64,000 bases of DNA, from positions 62,001 to 126,000 of the forward strand of contig JAHGAU010000036.1 of the NCBI GenBank assembly GCA_019925105.1, given 5' to 3'. Position numbers and translations under genes: made by a program. Positions 47,451 through 59,806 of this stretch are shown piece by piece. Origin of the DNA: Niebla homalea (Eukaryota > Ascomycota > Lecanoromycetes > Lecanorales > Ramalinaceae). The notes beneath the pieces are model-generated. The model was not told the DNA's origin. It did no database searches and was given only the letters and a program-made list of their open reading frames with translations. The stretch's first letter is position 1. The number at the start of each line of letters is the position of its first letter.

Positions 47451-47771
47451 CTAAGGCATAACGCCCCCTTCCCGTGGTCGCCGGCATTCAACTGTCGTCG
47501 TCCTAGCTCTCTCTCTACGTCTCCCATCTAAATACCCATAACAATACTCATCAAATCGTCCATCACTGAACATCCAGCACAACAAACCCTTTCTTTTCAT
47601 CAAACACGCCCACGTGGGCCCGGGCGGCAGTAAGACATACCCCGTCACCAGGACTTGAACCCCAAACAACGCCGAAAAAAAAGTCATCAGCGCCGCCACC
47701 TCCCTCAGCAAGGTAGTGGACGCGAGAACGGGGAGATCACTTTGGCAAAAGGTGTCGTTGTCTAGAGCCAT
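47451..47771 (-). CDS. Hypothetical small membrane or secreted protein
   Basis: A minus-strand ATG at 47771 in good context (ACCATGGCT) opens a 106-codon frame. It starts MALDNDTFCQSDLPVLASTT and has one hydrophobic segment (ALMTFFSALFGVQVLVTGYVL). A GTATGT donor just after that segment and a TTCAG acceptor could remove about 72 nt without changing frame, giving an ~82-residue product. No family is recognised. It could be chance; treat as a weak call. Confidence 0.25.
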   Translation of the reverse strand: MALDNDTFCQSDLPVLASTTLLREVAALMTFFSALFGVQVLVTGYVLLPPGPTWACLMKRKGLLCWMFSDGRFDEYCYGYLDGRRRERARTTTVECRRPREGGVMP

Positions 47772-47907
47772 GGTGCATGCACGCCCAGCGTTCGGCTTGG
47801 GGGGTTTTACGGCACCCGGAGGATACGGGATGCGGGTGTGGAAAAGGAAAAGCGGAGCAGGGTGTGAGAGTGAGGTATATTTTGTGGGCGGTGATCATGT
47901 GGTATAG

Positions 47908-48021
47908 TTCTCTAGGTGGGTGGCATGGGTCTCTAGGCGGGTGGCATGGGTCTCTGCGTGGTATGGGTCTCTGGGTGGCATGGGTCTCTGCGTGGGTGGC
48001 ATGGGTCTTTGGGTGGCATGG
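47908..48021 (+). repeat. GGGTGGCATGGGTCTCT minisatellite
   Basis: About five to six imperfect copies of an ~17-23-bp unit (GGGTGGCATGGGTCTCT with short spacers) arranged head to tail, between the small hypothetical gene and the NACHT-ankyrin gene. Confidence 0.85.
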
Positions 48022-48315
48022 ACGGAGGGGGCGTCCAGGGGAGGAAGATGGTTATGGGTTGCCAACGTTCTCTAGTTTTCATTTTTCGGGCTCGATGTCT
48101 GATCGAATGGGTGCGGCGACTTTTGTGTTCAAGTCTCTAAATGGGTTTGTTTTGCACATGATTTCAACACGAAGCCGCTAGTCACAAGATTCGCTTCAAG
48201 TAATAGGGAAATATGAGAATCGTTATCATAATTGCCGTTCATGTCAAGTCGTGAGGCCGTTGGGATCCGTGACAGTGGTACAGCCACCTTAATACTCACA
48301 CAGCCAGCTTATTAC
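48022..48315. other. 3' flank of NACHT-ankyrin gene
   Basis: Just under 300 bases after the minisatellite. A short direct repeat (ACTCACACAGCCAGCTTATTACTCACACA-type) occurs near 48294-48325 at the end of the gene. Confidence 0.4.
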
Positions 48316-51300
48316 TCACACAACCAGCCGATTTAGAAGCCTTTTCAACTCCTCCTCGCTCCATGCCTGCTCTTGGTTTGGAACCCTGAATCCCTGGTCC
48401 TGACCAATATAGGCAAGATCCAGGGCCTCTAGCTCCAACTCTCCATCAGCTTTGAGATCCGTTCTCGCACCTTTGTCGAGCAAGAGCTTCACATTGTCCC
48501 ACTGACACTTCTCCGCTGCCCAGTGCAAGGGCGTCCTGCCATCGTGATTTGTGGTGTCCACGTCGATCCCGACCTTCAAAAATATGTCTATAGATCGTGG
48601 GTTTCCCCGTGCGGCGGCCGAGTGGATTGGCATGCTGCCGTTGAGGAGGCGAACAGTCGAGTCTGCATGGTACTCATCAATCAGCATCTTGATGAAATTG
48701 TCGTGGCTATGTCTTGCAGCGCCATGTAGCGCACTGAACCCTTTATCGTCCTGCTCGTCTACCAAAGCACCATGCTTAAGCAGGAGTCGGCCGATGTCTA
48801 CTAGACCCTTTTCAGCTGCGAAGAGGAGTGGAAACTCTTGTTGATTGCGATTGGTTGTGCCATGTTGATTCGGGTCTGCTTGCCTTTCCAAGAGGAGCTT
48901 CACCATACTGATCATTCCGAGATTTATCGCCTCCAGCAATGGGGTTGTGCCAGCCCTGTTTTTCTGAAAGTTGACGTCCGCACCACGATTGAGTAGATGA
49001 AGCGCGAGAAGTGCATCGTCCATACGGATTGCTTTGCTGAGAGGGGTGGCTGACTGGACAATTCGATTCACCTTCATCCCACCATCCAACAAGGCCAAGA
49101 CGATGTCTGGACATCTAGCCTGAATAGCATTGAGTATAGGATCGGAGCTTGCGCTATGGGTGTCTTCTTCGGCATTCGTTTCTGGATTTACTCCTTGCTC
49201 GAAGAAAAACTTCACAATGCGAGTGGAGCCTCCGTATGCGACAGCAGACATCAACCGCGCGGCATCAGGTGGACACAATGGTAGCTGGGCACCAAGCCCA
49301 ATGAGTTCCTTGAGCACATCAAGCCTACCCGCTGTGGTAGCAGCAATGACAGCCTCATAGTCCCCTGCATTAATGTCTGCGCTGTGCTCAAGTAAGACGC
49401 GAATGGCGTCTATGTTACCGTGTCTAGCAGCGGCGGTCAGGGGACGATCTTTACTGGGATTGACATCTGCACCAGCTTCGACCAGCATACGTATGATTTC
49501 GATACTTCCAGATCTCGCTGCCTGGGACAGGACGTTATAGAAAGATGAATCCATGTTCGGGTCGACGCCACGGGAGAGAATCTTACGAACGATGGCTATA
49601 TGGCCACCTCGAGCCGCAGATGACAAGGCTCTTTGCTCATCCAACTTTCTCCGTTCGACTTCCGATTCCTTAGCAAGCAAGGTTTGAGCCTTTTCCCGGT
49701 CCCCCACTCTGGCAGAAAGTTGCGGCGCATTAGGACAAGGGACACCGTAGGCTTGCAATTCTCGCCAGAGCTCCAGATTAACAAGACCATCAGCAGCTTT
49801 CCGAATAGCGCGGCGGCGGTAGCTGGGGATAACACCCTCAATTTTATGCTCTTTTGATAGTATGAGTCGGACGATATCCTTGTGCCCGGCCAATATCGCA
49901 ACGTGCAGGGCGCTGCTTGGCTCGACTTTCGGGGTCCAAGTGTCCACAGCTCCGTAGTCTAGTAGTAATTTGCAGCACTCGATATGACCTTCTTTGGCGG
50001 CGATATATAATGAGTCGCCTCGCCTGTCGCTTAGCTTGTCGAAGGCGCGGTCGAAATATTGCGGTTTAGCGCCATTGTTGAGTAGTAACTCTACCACGCT
50101 CTTATGGCCTTGCGAGACGGCCGCTGCTAATGGTGGCTTCGAGAGACCGCCTCGAGGGTTGGGTGAGGCACCAGCTTGCAGCAGTGTTTGCACGGTTTCG
50201 GTATGACCTTTGAAAGCTGCAACGCCAAGCGCGTTACCTAGGAGACCACCCGAAGCATTCACATCAACTGCATTTTGGACTAAGTCTTTACAAAGCGAAT
50301 TTAAACCAAGGAGAGCGGCAGTGTAAAGAGGTGAGACAAGTGGTCCATCGCCTGAGAGATCTGGCGCTCGCCACGGTTTCTCCAAATTGTTGAATCGGAT
50401 CCAATTTCTGTAATGCACTCGTTGGGGGTCAAACATCTTCCAAAGAAGATCTCGTGACGTCGTGAAATCTAGAGCTGCGTTCGAGCGGTTCAAATGCCAC
50501 ACCCAACTGGTTGCTGCATAGTCCATGAGGGAGAACTTGCTGATGTCACTAGCGCATAGAAAGACCTTAGGGTGCATGAGATAGGCCATGCACGCTCTAG
50601 CCAAATATGCGTTTCCTAAATCTTCAGCCACGGCGAATTGGTAGCAAGTAGTCGACCGGATCAACGGAGACATGAGAAACTCTTTAACGGAAGAATGAGC
50701 CAACTTGACAGACAGGTCTGCGTCGAAGCTTGGAACATTTCCACCATCCAACAACTCAAAAGTAGTGGTGACCAAACTTGAGCACACGCCAAGAATGTCA
50801 CGCTTGTCGAGGCATGCTTGGTCTGAATCGTAGTAGGGTTGGTCTCTGGTATCCATGTCGATAGCCAAAGCTTCATTCAATTCACTCAAGCGAAGCTTTA
50901 AGGGAGAGGAGTAAGTTACCAACCCGGCTATGATGGGGTAGTGATCTTACAGGACGCCTTGAAACGACAAGCCATTGTAACAACCTCCGTGCAAGTGAAT
51001 GATCAGCCGAGTGTATGTTGCCAAGAACTCTCGAGTACGTATCATCGAGTGATTTCGGTAATGTTCGTAACGTTTCCCGGATGGCGGATGGAGTCCTACA
51101 CCTCTTGAGTACCTGAAGCTGACATTCGGCCCAGCGAAACCTTTCAGCAGTTTTAGCACGCCCTATGGCCCAGGCTGGTCGCTGACACGTACATTCCTTG
51201 TGCCTTAGCCATCAGCTCCGTCTCAACCTCTAGTTGTACAGAGTCTGGCCATCGGCTCAACCTTGCTTCTTGTTGGAATACAGTCCGAACATAGTGACGT

Positions 51301-52773
51301 ATATCTCGATTCACCTTGTCGATCTCGAAAGATAGGCACGATGCACTAAGGTCATCAAAGCAGTCTTCGATCTCGGGAAGGTACCTGCTGGTTGCAAGCA
51401 GGTGTATATTACCCGGACTCGCTTTGGAGGCTTTTCCAAAGATTTGCAGCGCACGATGAACTTGTACAAAGTCTTCGCACTCATCCAACCCGTCTAATAC
51501 CAGAAACACGTGCTGCAACTCATTGAGCTGGTGGAGAAGCACTCGTTCGAATTCCTCTAGAGATGGCGGGCTTGATGCCGTAGCCAGCAGCTGCATTTGT
51601 CTGCGTGGCGAATGGTCATCCGTAGAAGACTCACTGTAGAGGTCAATGAGACTCTTAGGTAGACTTCCTGTTTGATTTATAAGTTGTGTGATAATGGTCC
51701 GCAATATCACAGCGGTATCATATTTGTATCCTCCATTGACGTCGAAGTATATGTAAGCTATCACTGTAGAAGGAGATGTAGCAGCCAGTTTGCTGATATC
51801 CTCAATGACTGCGGCACTGCAAGGGTCAGTTTGAAATGATACTTATGGCTCAAAGCCCGCGTTGAGAAGCTCTATCAGGATAGAAGGACGACTTGACACA
51901 CCAAAGCACAGTTTTACCGCATCCGGCTGTCTACGGTAAGCTCAGGTCCGACTTGTAGCACAAGACACCATACTGAAACCATTTAGCCAAATAGTCGTGT
52001 CCAAGCCATGCTTCCACGTTTGGTAGGCTTCATGCTCCAGGAACCATTGTCCAGATCCCGGAATGTGCTTTTGCCGCTCGCTTTCATGTTTAAGGGCAAG
52101 GTTTGGGGCAGAAAGCCAGTCCATGATCCTTCTAAACTTTGTGTCTTGTGGCGGAGAAGTCAGCTTCGTTCCATCAATGTGAGAATCGGCAGACCTTGAC
52201 CCATGCAGTCGAGGTTGGTTCTTAGCTTGGAAACCTCGTCTTTGATCAAGGGCAAATTTCGCGTTGATGCAAGTATCTCGATCAGGTTTGCGCTAGTGTG
52301 CACGTTAAAATTTGCCCAGCCTTTCAATGTGATCACAGCATAGAAACTTACGTATTATCCGCGGAAAGGGCGAGCTGAAAAGTCCCTTTCACTCGACCTA
52401 TGACTTCGAGATGCTCGTGGACCTCGACCTGCTTCAATGGCCAAAGCAGTGCCCTTCCCTTGGCCTTCCATCCCTTTGCAGGTTTCAGCTGTGTTTTCAG
52501 GGATGTTATCTTTGATAAGCATATTGAAAGAGGCCCATTGTCCTGTGTCATTGCCTGTAAAGAGGGCAGCGAAGAAGATTGTTCATCTGCCTCTGCGATA
52601 GTGACTAGCCTTTCCACGATATTACGTAGGCTGGCAACTTCGTCCAAGATCTCTGAGATCTCTCGAGAGGCACTTTTGACGCTTCTTCGATACTCGTAAC
52701 AAATCGAAACGACTTTGCTACTGATCTGTACGATTGCGATGAGCGTACCAATGAGACCAATAGGCTCGACCAT
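48316..52773 (-). CDS. NACHT-ankyrin STAND (NLR-like) receptor, about 1360 aa, seven exons
   Basis: Minus-strand exons 52773-52352, 52292-52235, 52163-51980, 51926-51902, 51816-51193, 51140-50951 and 50895-48316 give one uninterrupted frame of 1361 codons. The start MVEPIGLIGTLIAIVQISSK is the typical fungal STAND N-terminal domain. Exon 4, only 25 nt, carries the Walker A motif AGCGKT. Exon 5 has Walker B HVFLVLDGLDECED and sensor-like HLLATSR. Exons 6-7 have FRWAECQLQVL and VVSRRPLRLSELNEALAI, the usual helical linker. The last ~650 residues are about 17 ankyrin repeats (GHTETVQTLLQAGAS, GRTPLHWAAE and others). The 52235/52163 junction is the least certain, because the exon could extend through DEVSKLRTNLDCM. 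Such proteins sense ligands and trigger cell death or incompatibility in fungi; the specific role is inference. Confidence 0.85.
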
Positions 52774-53224
52774 CTTCGCCCAAGGCGTAGGACGCACAAA
52801 CAGGTACGTATAGAATCGGTGGTCAACCTGTCCGATCTGACAACGGTGTAAGGCTCGGTATTAACTAGCCACGTCTCTAAATCCGTTGCCCTAACCCCGA
52901 ACAGCACCTCGGCAGAAGAAACTGCTGCGCCGCAAGTAAAGAACCTTTGAATTGATGTATTTTGATAACGCTTCACAAGGTTGTCATGGGAAACCACCAT
53001 CGAAAGTCGTTCATCAATTCTTCCATTGATTCCTAACGTCTATATAATTCTTTGCATTGACCTCATACCGCTGTGAGGGCATTACAAGCATGGACAAAGT
53101 CAACAGATTATTTTCAATCAGATTTCATTAAATTAAAACACGGCTCAGAACCAAATTTCTCTCGGGACATGTGATAGCCTGGAGTCACCAAAGTTGACTA
53201 CCTCATTGAGCCTCTCTCGGCCGC
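52774..53224. other. Upstream region of NACHT-ankyrin gene
   Basis: About 450 bases that should hold its promoter. A TATATAA-like run (CTATATAATT) at about 53040-53049 on the plus strand is also T/A-rich on the minus strand. No gene was seen. Confidence 0.4.
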
Positions 53225-54060
53225 CCTCTATCTTTAAAGACCAAAATGGAACCATCATGTGCCAACGCCCAAGTCTTGGGATAGCCGTACTTTATTAGAT
53301 CGTGATACATAACTTCGCTCTCCAGCCGCACGTCAGGAATAATGTCTTTGCCAGTGTCAGGCTCATTCCAGTATAGGCTAGGCTTTCCCTAGAGCAGCCT
53401 CAAGGACCCAATCTGAGCCGGGTGAACGCCTGAAAAGCCAAAGGTGCCCCCTCCTTCTCTATCAACCGACGCTAAGGCTCAACTGCTGCTGCATGGCAAA
53501 AAGGGGCCTGCCGGCGCTGCAAGGCATATAGACACATCTCTATTCCGATTCTTTCTGGGAAAATATGACCATCTATCATGATGCTGCGGTGGCTGACGTT
53601 GCGAGGCAGAAGGCCTGGGATTGGAGGGCCCAAGCGCATAGAATCGTCGACGCAGGCTTTTAAGTACCTGCAATAGCTCATTTGTGACCCCAGTCGAGTC
53701 TACTCTACCAATCGCAAGGTTTCATTGATCTCTTTGCCGAGCTTCGCGAACGCCAGTGGGTGATGCGTCAGGTGGAACAAAGTCGCTATCATCACTATCG
53801 CCATTTTTCCTAATCCTGCAGGAAGGCCAGATCATTTGCAATCGTCGGGCTTGATAGATCCGTAAGGATCATGTCAGCTACTATCAGACTGATGGCTTCG
53901 TCATTGAGCTCGAGTACCGACAAGCTTTGTTTGGTCTCCTGGTCCCTGGCTGCGAGCAGCCTCTCAAAGACGTCATTGAGATGGGTTTCTACAGCTATCG
54001 AGAATGCTCCAAACTCCCTACGGGAACGACCTGCTGAGTTCTATTATGCGGGTGACCGCT
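53225..54060 (-). pseudogene. Cytochrome P450 relic and adjoining decayed fragment
   Basis: On the minus strand, about 54010-53880 reads ETHLNDVFERLLAARDQETK, about 53780-53720 reads like HHPLAFAKLGKEINET across stops, and 53681-53472 reads YLKACVDDSMRLGPPIPGLL then IDGHIFPERIGIEM. This is the stretch from before the I helix through the ExxR (DSMR, with E replaced by D) and its beta sheet of a fungal P450. No heme-cysteine loop is found. Below it (53420-53220) a different fragment, EVMYHDLIKYGYPKTWALAH, may come from another dead gene. Stops and frame changes are frequent. A degraded P450 is well supported; its former neighbours are not known. Confidence 0.6.
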
Positions 54061-55124
54061 GCAGAAGGCACGACGCTTCCCAAAATTGACCTGTCCTTCA
54101 CTTAAACGCCTGCTTCGTTTACCCTAATCACTTTGACACGTAGACGGTGTGTATAATGGATGCATACCACAATTCTATACGGCCACAATTATTCTGCAGG
54201 ATGAGGACTTCTGGAACGCGGCACTGCCTGTTTCCTACGAGCACTTGTCTGGATAGCGTTGACTGACACTCAGGTCGGTGTAACAGATGCTCAGCTTACA
54301 CTGAGCTGAGGGTTGGTCAATGAGTTGCACGTGAGCCTGCAGTGTGCCTGATTCCCATCTACATAACTACGGGCTTTCCACTGCCAACAACTTGAAATCC
54401 ATGCTCATTCCCTAAAGCGCCCTTGGCATAATAAACACCCTTTCAAGCCCCTCTCCTGACCGACGGTTGATCCCCATCCCCGGCCATCATCCTAATTACC
54501 TTCCGTCACGTCATTCTTTGGACCTGTCTGAACCTCCTAGTCCTCGACATCGCCAACCAGCGCCTTCCCAGTCGTGGTGGAAGATCCCGTCAACAAACCC
54601 TGATGAGCTCTCCCATCCGAGCAAACACCCGTGGCCCAAGCGCGGCGACTCCTCCTCTTCCACATCCCTTGCGTCACCATGACAACGATCTTCCTTGGCG
54701 ATCTCCAGGAAACGCAGGTGACGATGGCACTGACGTGAATGTACAATGATCTCCACGGTGAGAACGAGCACTACGCCGTCGGCAAATCTGGGTGGACTGC
54801 TGGCGGGTCGGGTGCTCATGCTCAGGGGTGTGGATCATGATACGATGACCTCGAAGGTATGGTGCGTATCGATGATGCTTCTATATTCGCTGCCGTTGGT
54901 CACAGAACATGGTGTGTTCACGCGTCTCCTTGGTGGCTCTAGACCACCTCCGCTTGGATGTATGGCATGTGGCCTAACATCGCCCCTGCTCTCAATATCT
55001 AGCCACCACAGTATCATCGGCTAGTCGATGAAGATGTGTGATTGGTCTTCGAGCGAGGCACCATAATAGACGAGTCTTCGAAAAAGTAAGAGGGTGAAAA
55101 TGCCTCCAACTCGCCCTTCATTCC
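54061..55124. other. Intergenic, no gene seen
   Basis: About 1.06 kb. Overlapping ~100-codon frames (54511-54819 minus, 54746-55024 plus) have no recognisable features. Confidence 0.4.
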
Positions 55125-56071
55125 TCATTTGAGTAGATGCCTAGAGAGCAGCTTCGCCCTCCTGCGTTTCAATGATGGTATCAAGATACATGTGTAGTGA
55201 AACCTGAACCACATTCTATTCATCGCGTTCCAAAAGCGCTTCCTCATCAGCAATATCCTGATGCGATGATCCGGAAACTTCGCCCAGTTTGATCTGAATC
55301 TCTCTACTTGCCATCTCGCATACACTCGTTCTGCCTCGACGAACTGTTCCATGCGAGCGATGTATTCGTCGCCACCCAGGACTTTCGGGTCTTTGACTTG
55401 CATCACCCATCGTATGTATTTCCGCTGAGTGCAGGTGAACCTCGCTGTGCCTTCCAAGTCCAGGAATAGGTGTTTCAAGTCGACTAGCTTCTGTGGGTTA
55501 TCTTCGGCGGCTTGCTTATACCGGGGCAGCCGCTGGAGGGTCTGGATTTTATGCTTCAGGTGCTCGACCTCGAGCTCCACTGGACTGAATCTGTGGGCCC
55601 ATTTATAAAACGCTTTGTTCTGCTCCTTGGAGGGGCCGAATATTCTGGCATAGAATCTCAACATTCTTAGCCGGGAATGGGAGTGATGCAAGCAATTCGT
55701 GAACCTAGGAGCTCGAATCTCTCAAACTTGATGTATTTGAGGTGTTCGATGTCATACCTCCACATCCACCAAGAGCACGACCAGTGGTACACGGAGAAGG
55801 CTTCAATTAGCATAAGTGCGCGAAGTCGACCCAAACAGCCGGACGTCAGGCTCAACGAGTTCAGATGTTTGAGTACCAAGTATGCGGGATAGCAGCCTTT
55901 CAGCGGAATCGTCCACCCTTTGTAGGATCTTCGCACGAGGGAATTTGGCAAGGGTTCGCAGGCCAGAGTCTTCAGACCTCCCCAGGGTTTAAATAACAAG
56001 TGCCTGGGTTGTGATGTCAGCTCGGAGATGCAGGGACTGAAAGCTTTCCGATCCCCGCAGGTTGCTTCCAA
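55125..56071 (-). pseudogene. Hypothetical protein in two overlapping frames
   Basis: Two minus-strand frames follow each other: 56071-55667 (leucine-rich, for example LVLKHLNSLSLTSGCLG) and 55691-55125 (basic, aromatic-rich, for example YIRWVMQVKDPKVLGGDEYI). They overlap by about 25 bases and look like parts of one protein, since the second frame lacks a good start at its head (an internal ATG at 55664 would be possible). No consensus intron joins them, so a frameshift is likely, real or from sequencing. The leucine pattern is reminiscent of F-box/LRR proteins, but no F-box is seen. No function is assigned. Confidence 0.35.
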
Positions 56072-57273
56072 TGTACAACAGTAGTCCTCGTGGCCATTCG
56101 CCCTAAGTCAAGGAGTTGATTTGACAAGGTTTGTTGAGTAATCAGATTGAGGAATATGAATGCTGAGTTTGATCTGGAAATTAGTTGCACCACCAAGCAC
56201 GCTTAGGTACAGTTGTATCGTATTTACGGAATACTGCACCACAAATCCAGACCCCAATGGAGGATGGCACGAAAAGTTGTGGACAACGCTGAAATCGGGA
56301 TCTTCTGTTATCGTCTTGGCTTTGTATTTAGAGTGATTTTACGGTATTCTATTTTGCTCCTTAGGGAGTACTCCCCTAGACGTCCCTGCAGCTACTGGTA
56401 TGTACAGGCTTAGACGGGGCTTCAAAGTTCATCCGCTAGGTAAGTACGCCTGGAGCTATTTGTATTTTACTTGATACAACATGATTACAGCAAGACAGCC
56501 CAGGATAGATAACGGTAGCTGCAAATTTTAGTGTTGGCCAGGAATCCGGGCGTTAGTAGTTAGGTAGATACGGAGTAGGGCAGATAAATCCGTAGGGATG
56601 CCCAGAGCCCGGGTCCTAGTCTCCGTTGCCTTCCACCAACCCTGTGTTGTAATTCACATCAAGTACTTACTCTTGTACGGATCTACCACAAAAACAAGGA
56701 ACGCCTCCTGCAAAGACTTTTCGTCGTGTTGTCAGGAAGCCAGGACTTGTGCTTCATTATTGGTCTCATCGCAATCTAATCTTGCGAGGCGTTTTGACGA
56801 TCGACAACGCCCTCATGTGGCTGTGCAAGCAAGCATGTGACTTCTCAGGACCTGGTTACAGGCCACCTTCACCCTTCACCGTCAGGCGGCTGCAGTAGCT
56901 CAAACGCCAACTCACCAAGCCGTATATTATCTAAGTGTAACGGTGTGAGCCATTTGTCCTGCTTTTATCTTGACTGGAGCAGTCGACTTGGCATTGCGGG
57001 CCACTACATGGTCAGCAATGGACGTTGGATTCCCGCGTGAAGTGGCACGCGAAATCAGTGGATTAAATATGTAGAGGGTATGATGAGTTTCATTTCTATC
57101 CCGACTCTGGCGGGGATTCGTCCATATCACTCTTACGTTGAACCTGCCCCGCTATAAGGAGACCCCAATGGACTTGACATATCAAGCTACATTGGACATC
57201 GCTCCCGGCGACGGCTGCATCACTGCCTGAGGAGGCTGGATGACATCAAACGAACTTCCTCAAGCAAGTAGCC
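56072..57273. other. Intergenic, no gene seen
   Basis: About 1.2 kb with only short frames on both strands. It includes the promoter of the following gene. Confidence 0.4.
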
Positions 57274-59375
57274 ATGTCCCCAATCGCCATGACTAATGGG
57301 CCAACCTCCCAACCGGGTAGTGCATATCAAGGCACATATACTGACCACGGCGTCGCCCTGAATACTTCACAGCCGTCTCCTCACAACCCCAACAGTGCCT
57401 CGTCCAGCTCAATTGAGGACTTGGCTTTGTCGTCAAAGTCACCCTCCCCCTCGCCGAATACAACCCCAGGCTCCTCTTCTACCGCTCCACCATCACCAAT
57501 CGATCCAATTGACAATCTCGTCCCATCTTCGAGCCCCTCTTCCATCAAGGAGGCAAAACAGAAGATCAAGACCAAGAGAGCCAAGAAGAAGCAGCAGCTC
57601 CTCAAACAAGACCCCTCCTCAACCTCCGTCACCCCTTCTATCGAGCTCAGTGACTTCTCCAGTCCTAATAATTCCACATCTCCTGTCTCTTCCTCCAGCC
57701 CAACTCAGGCTCCATCATCCCCTGATGGCTCCAATCTCGCCCCGCCCTCTCCTGCCGCCTCGTCCTCTATACCGTCAGCCTCCACAATCCACCAGCGACT
57801 TCCGCGCTCATCCACCTGGGAATCGATCCGCTCGAGGGTCCCCAACCCCACTCTTCCCTCTGCCAACAATTCCCTGGCCTTGCTCGCACTGGCTGTGTCA
57901 GCATTCGGCCTGCTCTTCTTCGGCTATCGCGCCTACAAGATGCAGATTGTGGACCTGATGAATGGTTATGTGCAGAATTGCTATTCATGGCAGGGACAAC
58001 AGCAGGGCATGAATCACATGAGCAAACGATGCCAGGCGATGTTGAAGATGTTTGAGAGTGGTGAAATGGAACCACCGTATGCTCTCCCGAAACGAGACTT
58101 GAGTCATGGTGTGAAAACCTTGGTGAAGAGAGGGCTGGCCGCAGCTGGCACCGCTATAACAGCTCGTGGCCATGCGATGAGCAACGCCACCGGGAGGGGC
58201 ACGGAAAGCTCCTACGCATGGCTGCTAAAGCACAAGTCTACATTGGGAACAAATTTGGTGACGTGCGTGGTCCTCATATTTGGGACGACCGTTGTGATAC
58301 GCCAAATGCAACAAAGGCTGAGGCGTGAGGCGCCACCCTTCCGAAGTCCTGCACGGTCAGAATTACGGGATATCAGGGTAACGAGGTGTTTCGATGATGG
58401 GTAAGCGAATTTGGGAAGCTTTGTTCCTTTTTCCCTCGATGTCGTTGGAGCTTTGCGCACCGGTCAAAGTAATCCTGACTCCACGTTTTACTCCAAGGAG
58501 TAAAAACAAGAAGCTTTCCTCCAACTTTACCGACATCTGGGGGTTTTTGGTATCTTACGAGGCAATGCTGATTTGGTGCTTTACCTAGGGAGCCTGAGGA
58601 GGTGATGCAAGAGCAAGGCTACCGGATAATCAATCACAACCCCGAGGAACACCATTACCTTGGCAGACTACGACAAATGATACGAGATGCAGTTGAGGGG
58701 CCCCCAGCACAAGCTAGCAATGTTGATGATGAGGGAATGAATACAGAATTGGAGAGCGAGATGCAACACCCAAATTATGACAACGAAAATCTGAAAAGCA
58801 TGAGCGAGATGGTCAAGACCTGGTTCAAGAATGACGAGACGGCAGAAACACTGACTGTCGGTGATGAGCGGCATGGAAGCAACAGTAGCGGCCGCAGCAT
58901 GGGAAGCCAGATGAGCCATGGCTTTCCCTCCAAAGTGCATCTCCACCATCGTCAGAGCGTGAGCGGCCCCTCCCATGGCTACGAAGAACACCGCGAAAAC
59001 CTCATCGAGCTCCCCGCCAAAGGCAAGACCAAGAACTTCTTCGACCCCAACACCGGCGAATTCATCCACCTGGTTCCGTGGAGCAGCCATGGCCATACTG
59101 GATTCTATGAAGACGATGATCAAAGGTCAGATGATGAAGATAAGGCAAAGGGGGAAGCTAAGCAGAAGTTCGTACAGATGACCACAGGTGGAGCGGCATT
59201 GGCGGGGGGCAAGGTTATTGATGCCATGTTTCTGAAGGAGATGGAAAGGTTGGGGGCGGCTGCTGTTGCCTCGGGGGCGGAGACGAGGGATAGTGTGACG
59301 TTGATGCTGGTTGGGGATTGTTTTGGCGGTTTGTTCACCAGGTGGAGGCGAAGAGCTATGCCGCAAGTGGCGTAG
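57274..59375 (+). CDS. Two-TM membrane protein of unknown function, 637 aa, two exons
   Basis: ATG 57274; exon 1 to 58400, a long 188-nt intron (58401-58588, GTAAGC...CTAG), exon 2 58589-59375; 638 codons with stop, joined as DDGEPEEVMQEQGY. Residues 1-200 are a Ser/Pro/Thr-rich, probably disordered region with a Lys-rich patch (KIKTKRAKKKQQLLK). A first membrane segment lies near residues 206-228 (LALLALAVSAFGLLFFGY) and a second near 330-348 (LGTNLVTCVVLIFGTTVV), with a Cys-containing segment between. The C-terminal half is acidic, with conserved-looking NFFDPNTGEFIHLVPW. This suggests a protein anchored in an internal membrane with both long ends on the same side. No named family is recognised. 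Confidence 0.75.
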
Positions 59376-59806
59376 ACCGAGGACAAATTCAACATGCCTC
59401 CTTGACGACGACGTTGTGTATTTATATCTGTATAGTATCCTTAAAACTACTATTCGCGTGGTATTCTCTGGCTCCAGTCCAGACGGGCTAATACAGAGGA
59501 GTTTGGTGCCAAACCCAGTCCAGCAAGCAAGCGATCGATCACTCCCTTTTCCAATCGCTACTTCTGCACTTCATTTTTTATGCAGGCAATCCATTCACAA
59601 CCGTTTCACAATGTCCTCTGCACTACCCCATCCCCCGCTCTCTCGCCACCCTTGCCAACACTACCACCATCTCAACAATCTTGAACCTCCCTGACCTTGT
59701 TAACACCTCAATCATTTTTCCCAATTTTCAACCATTCCCCAACGCTCACTCACCTCGAAGCTCTCTCACCATCCACCCAACCAAATCTCCCTCCTACAAA
59801 AAAACA
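59376..59806. other. Intergenic, MYND-gene promoter
   Basis: About 430 bases, C-rich toward the end. No gene was seen. Confidence 0.4.
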
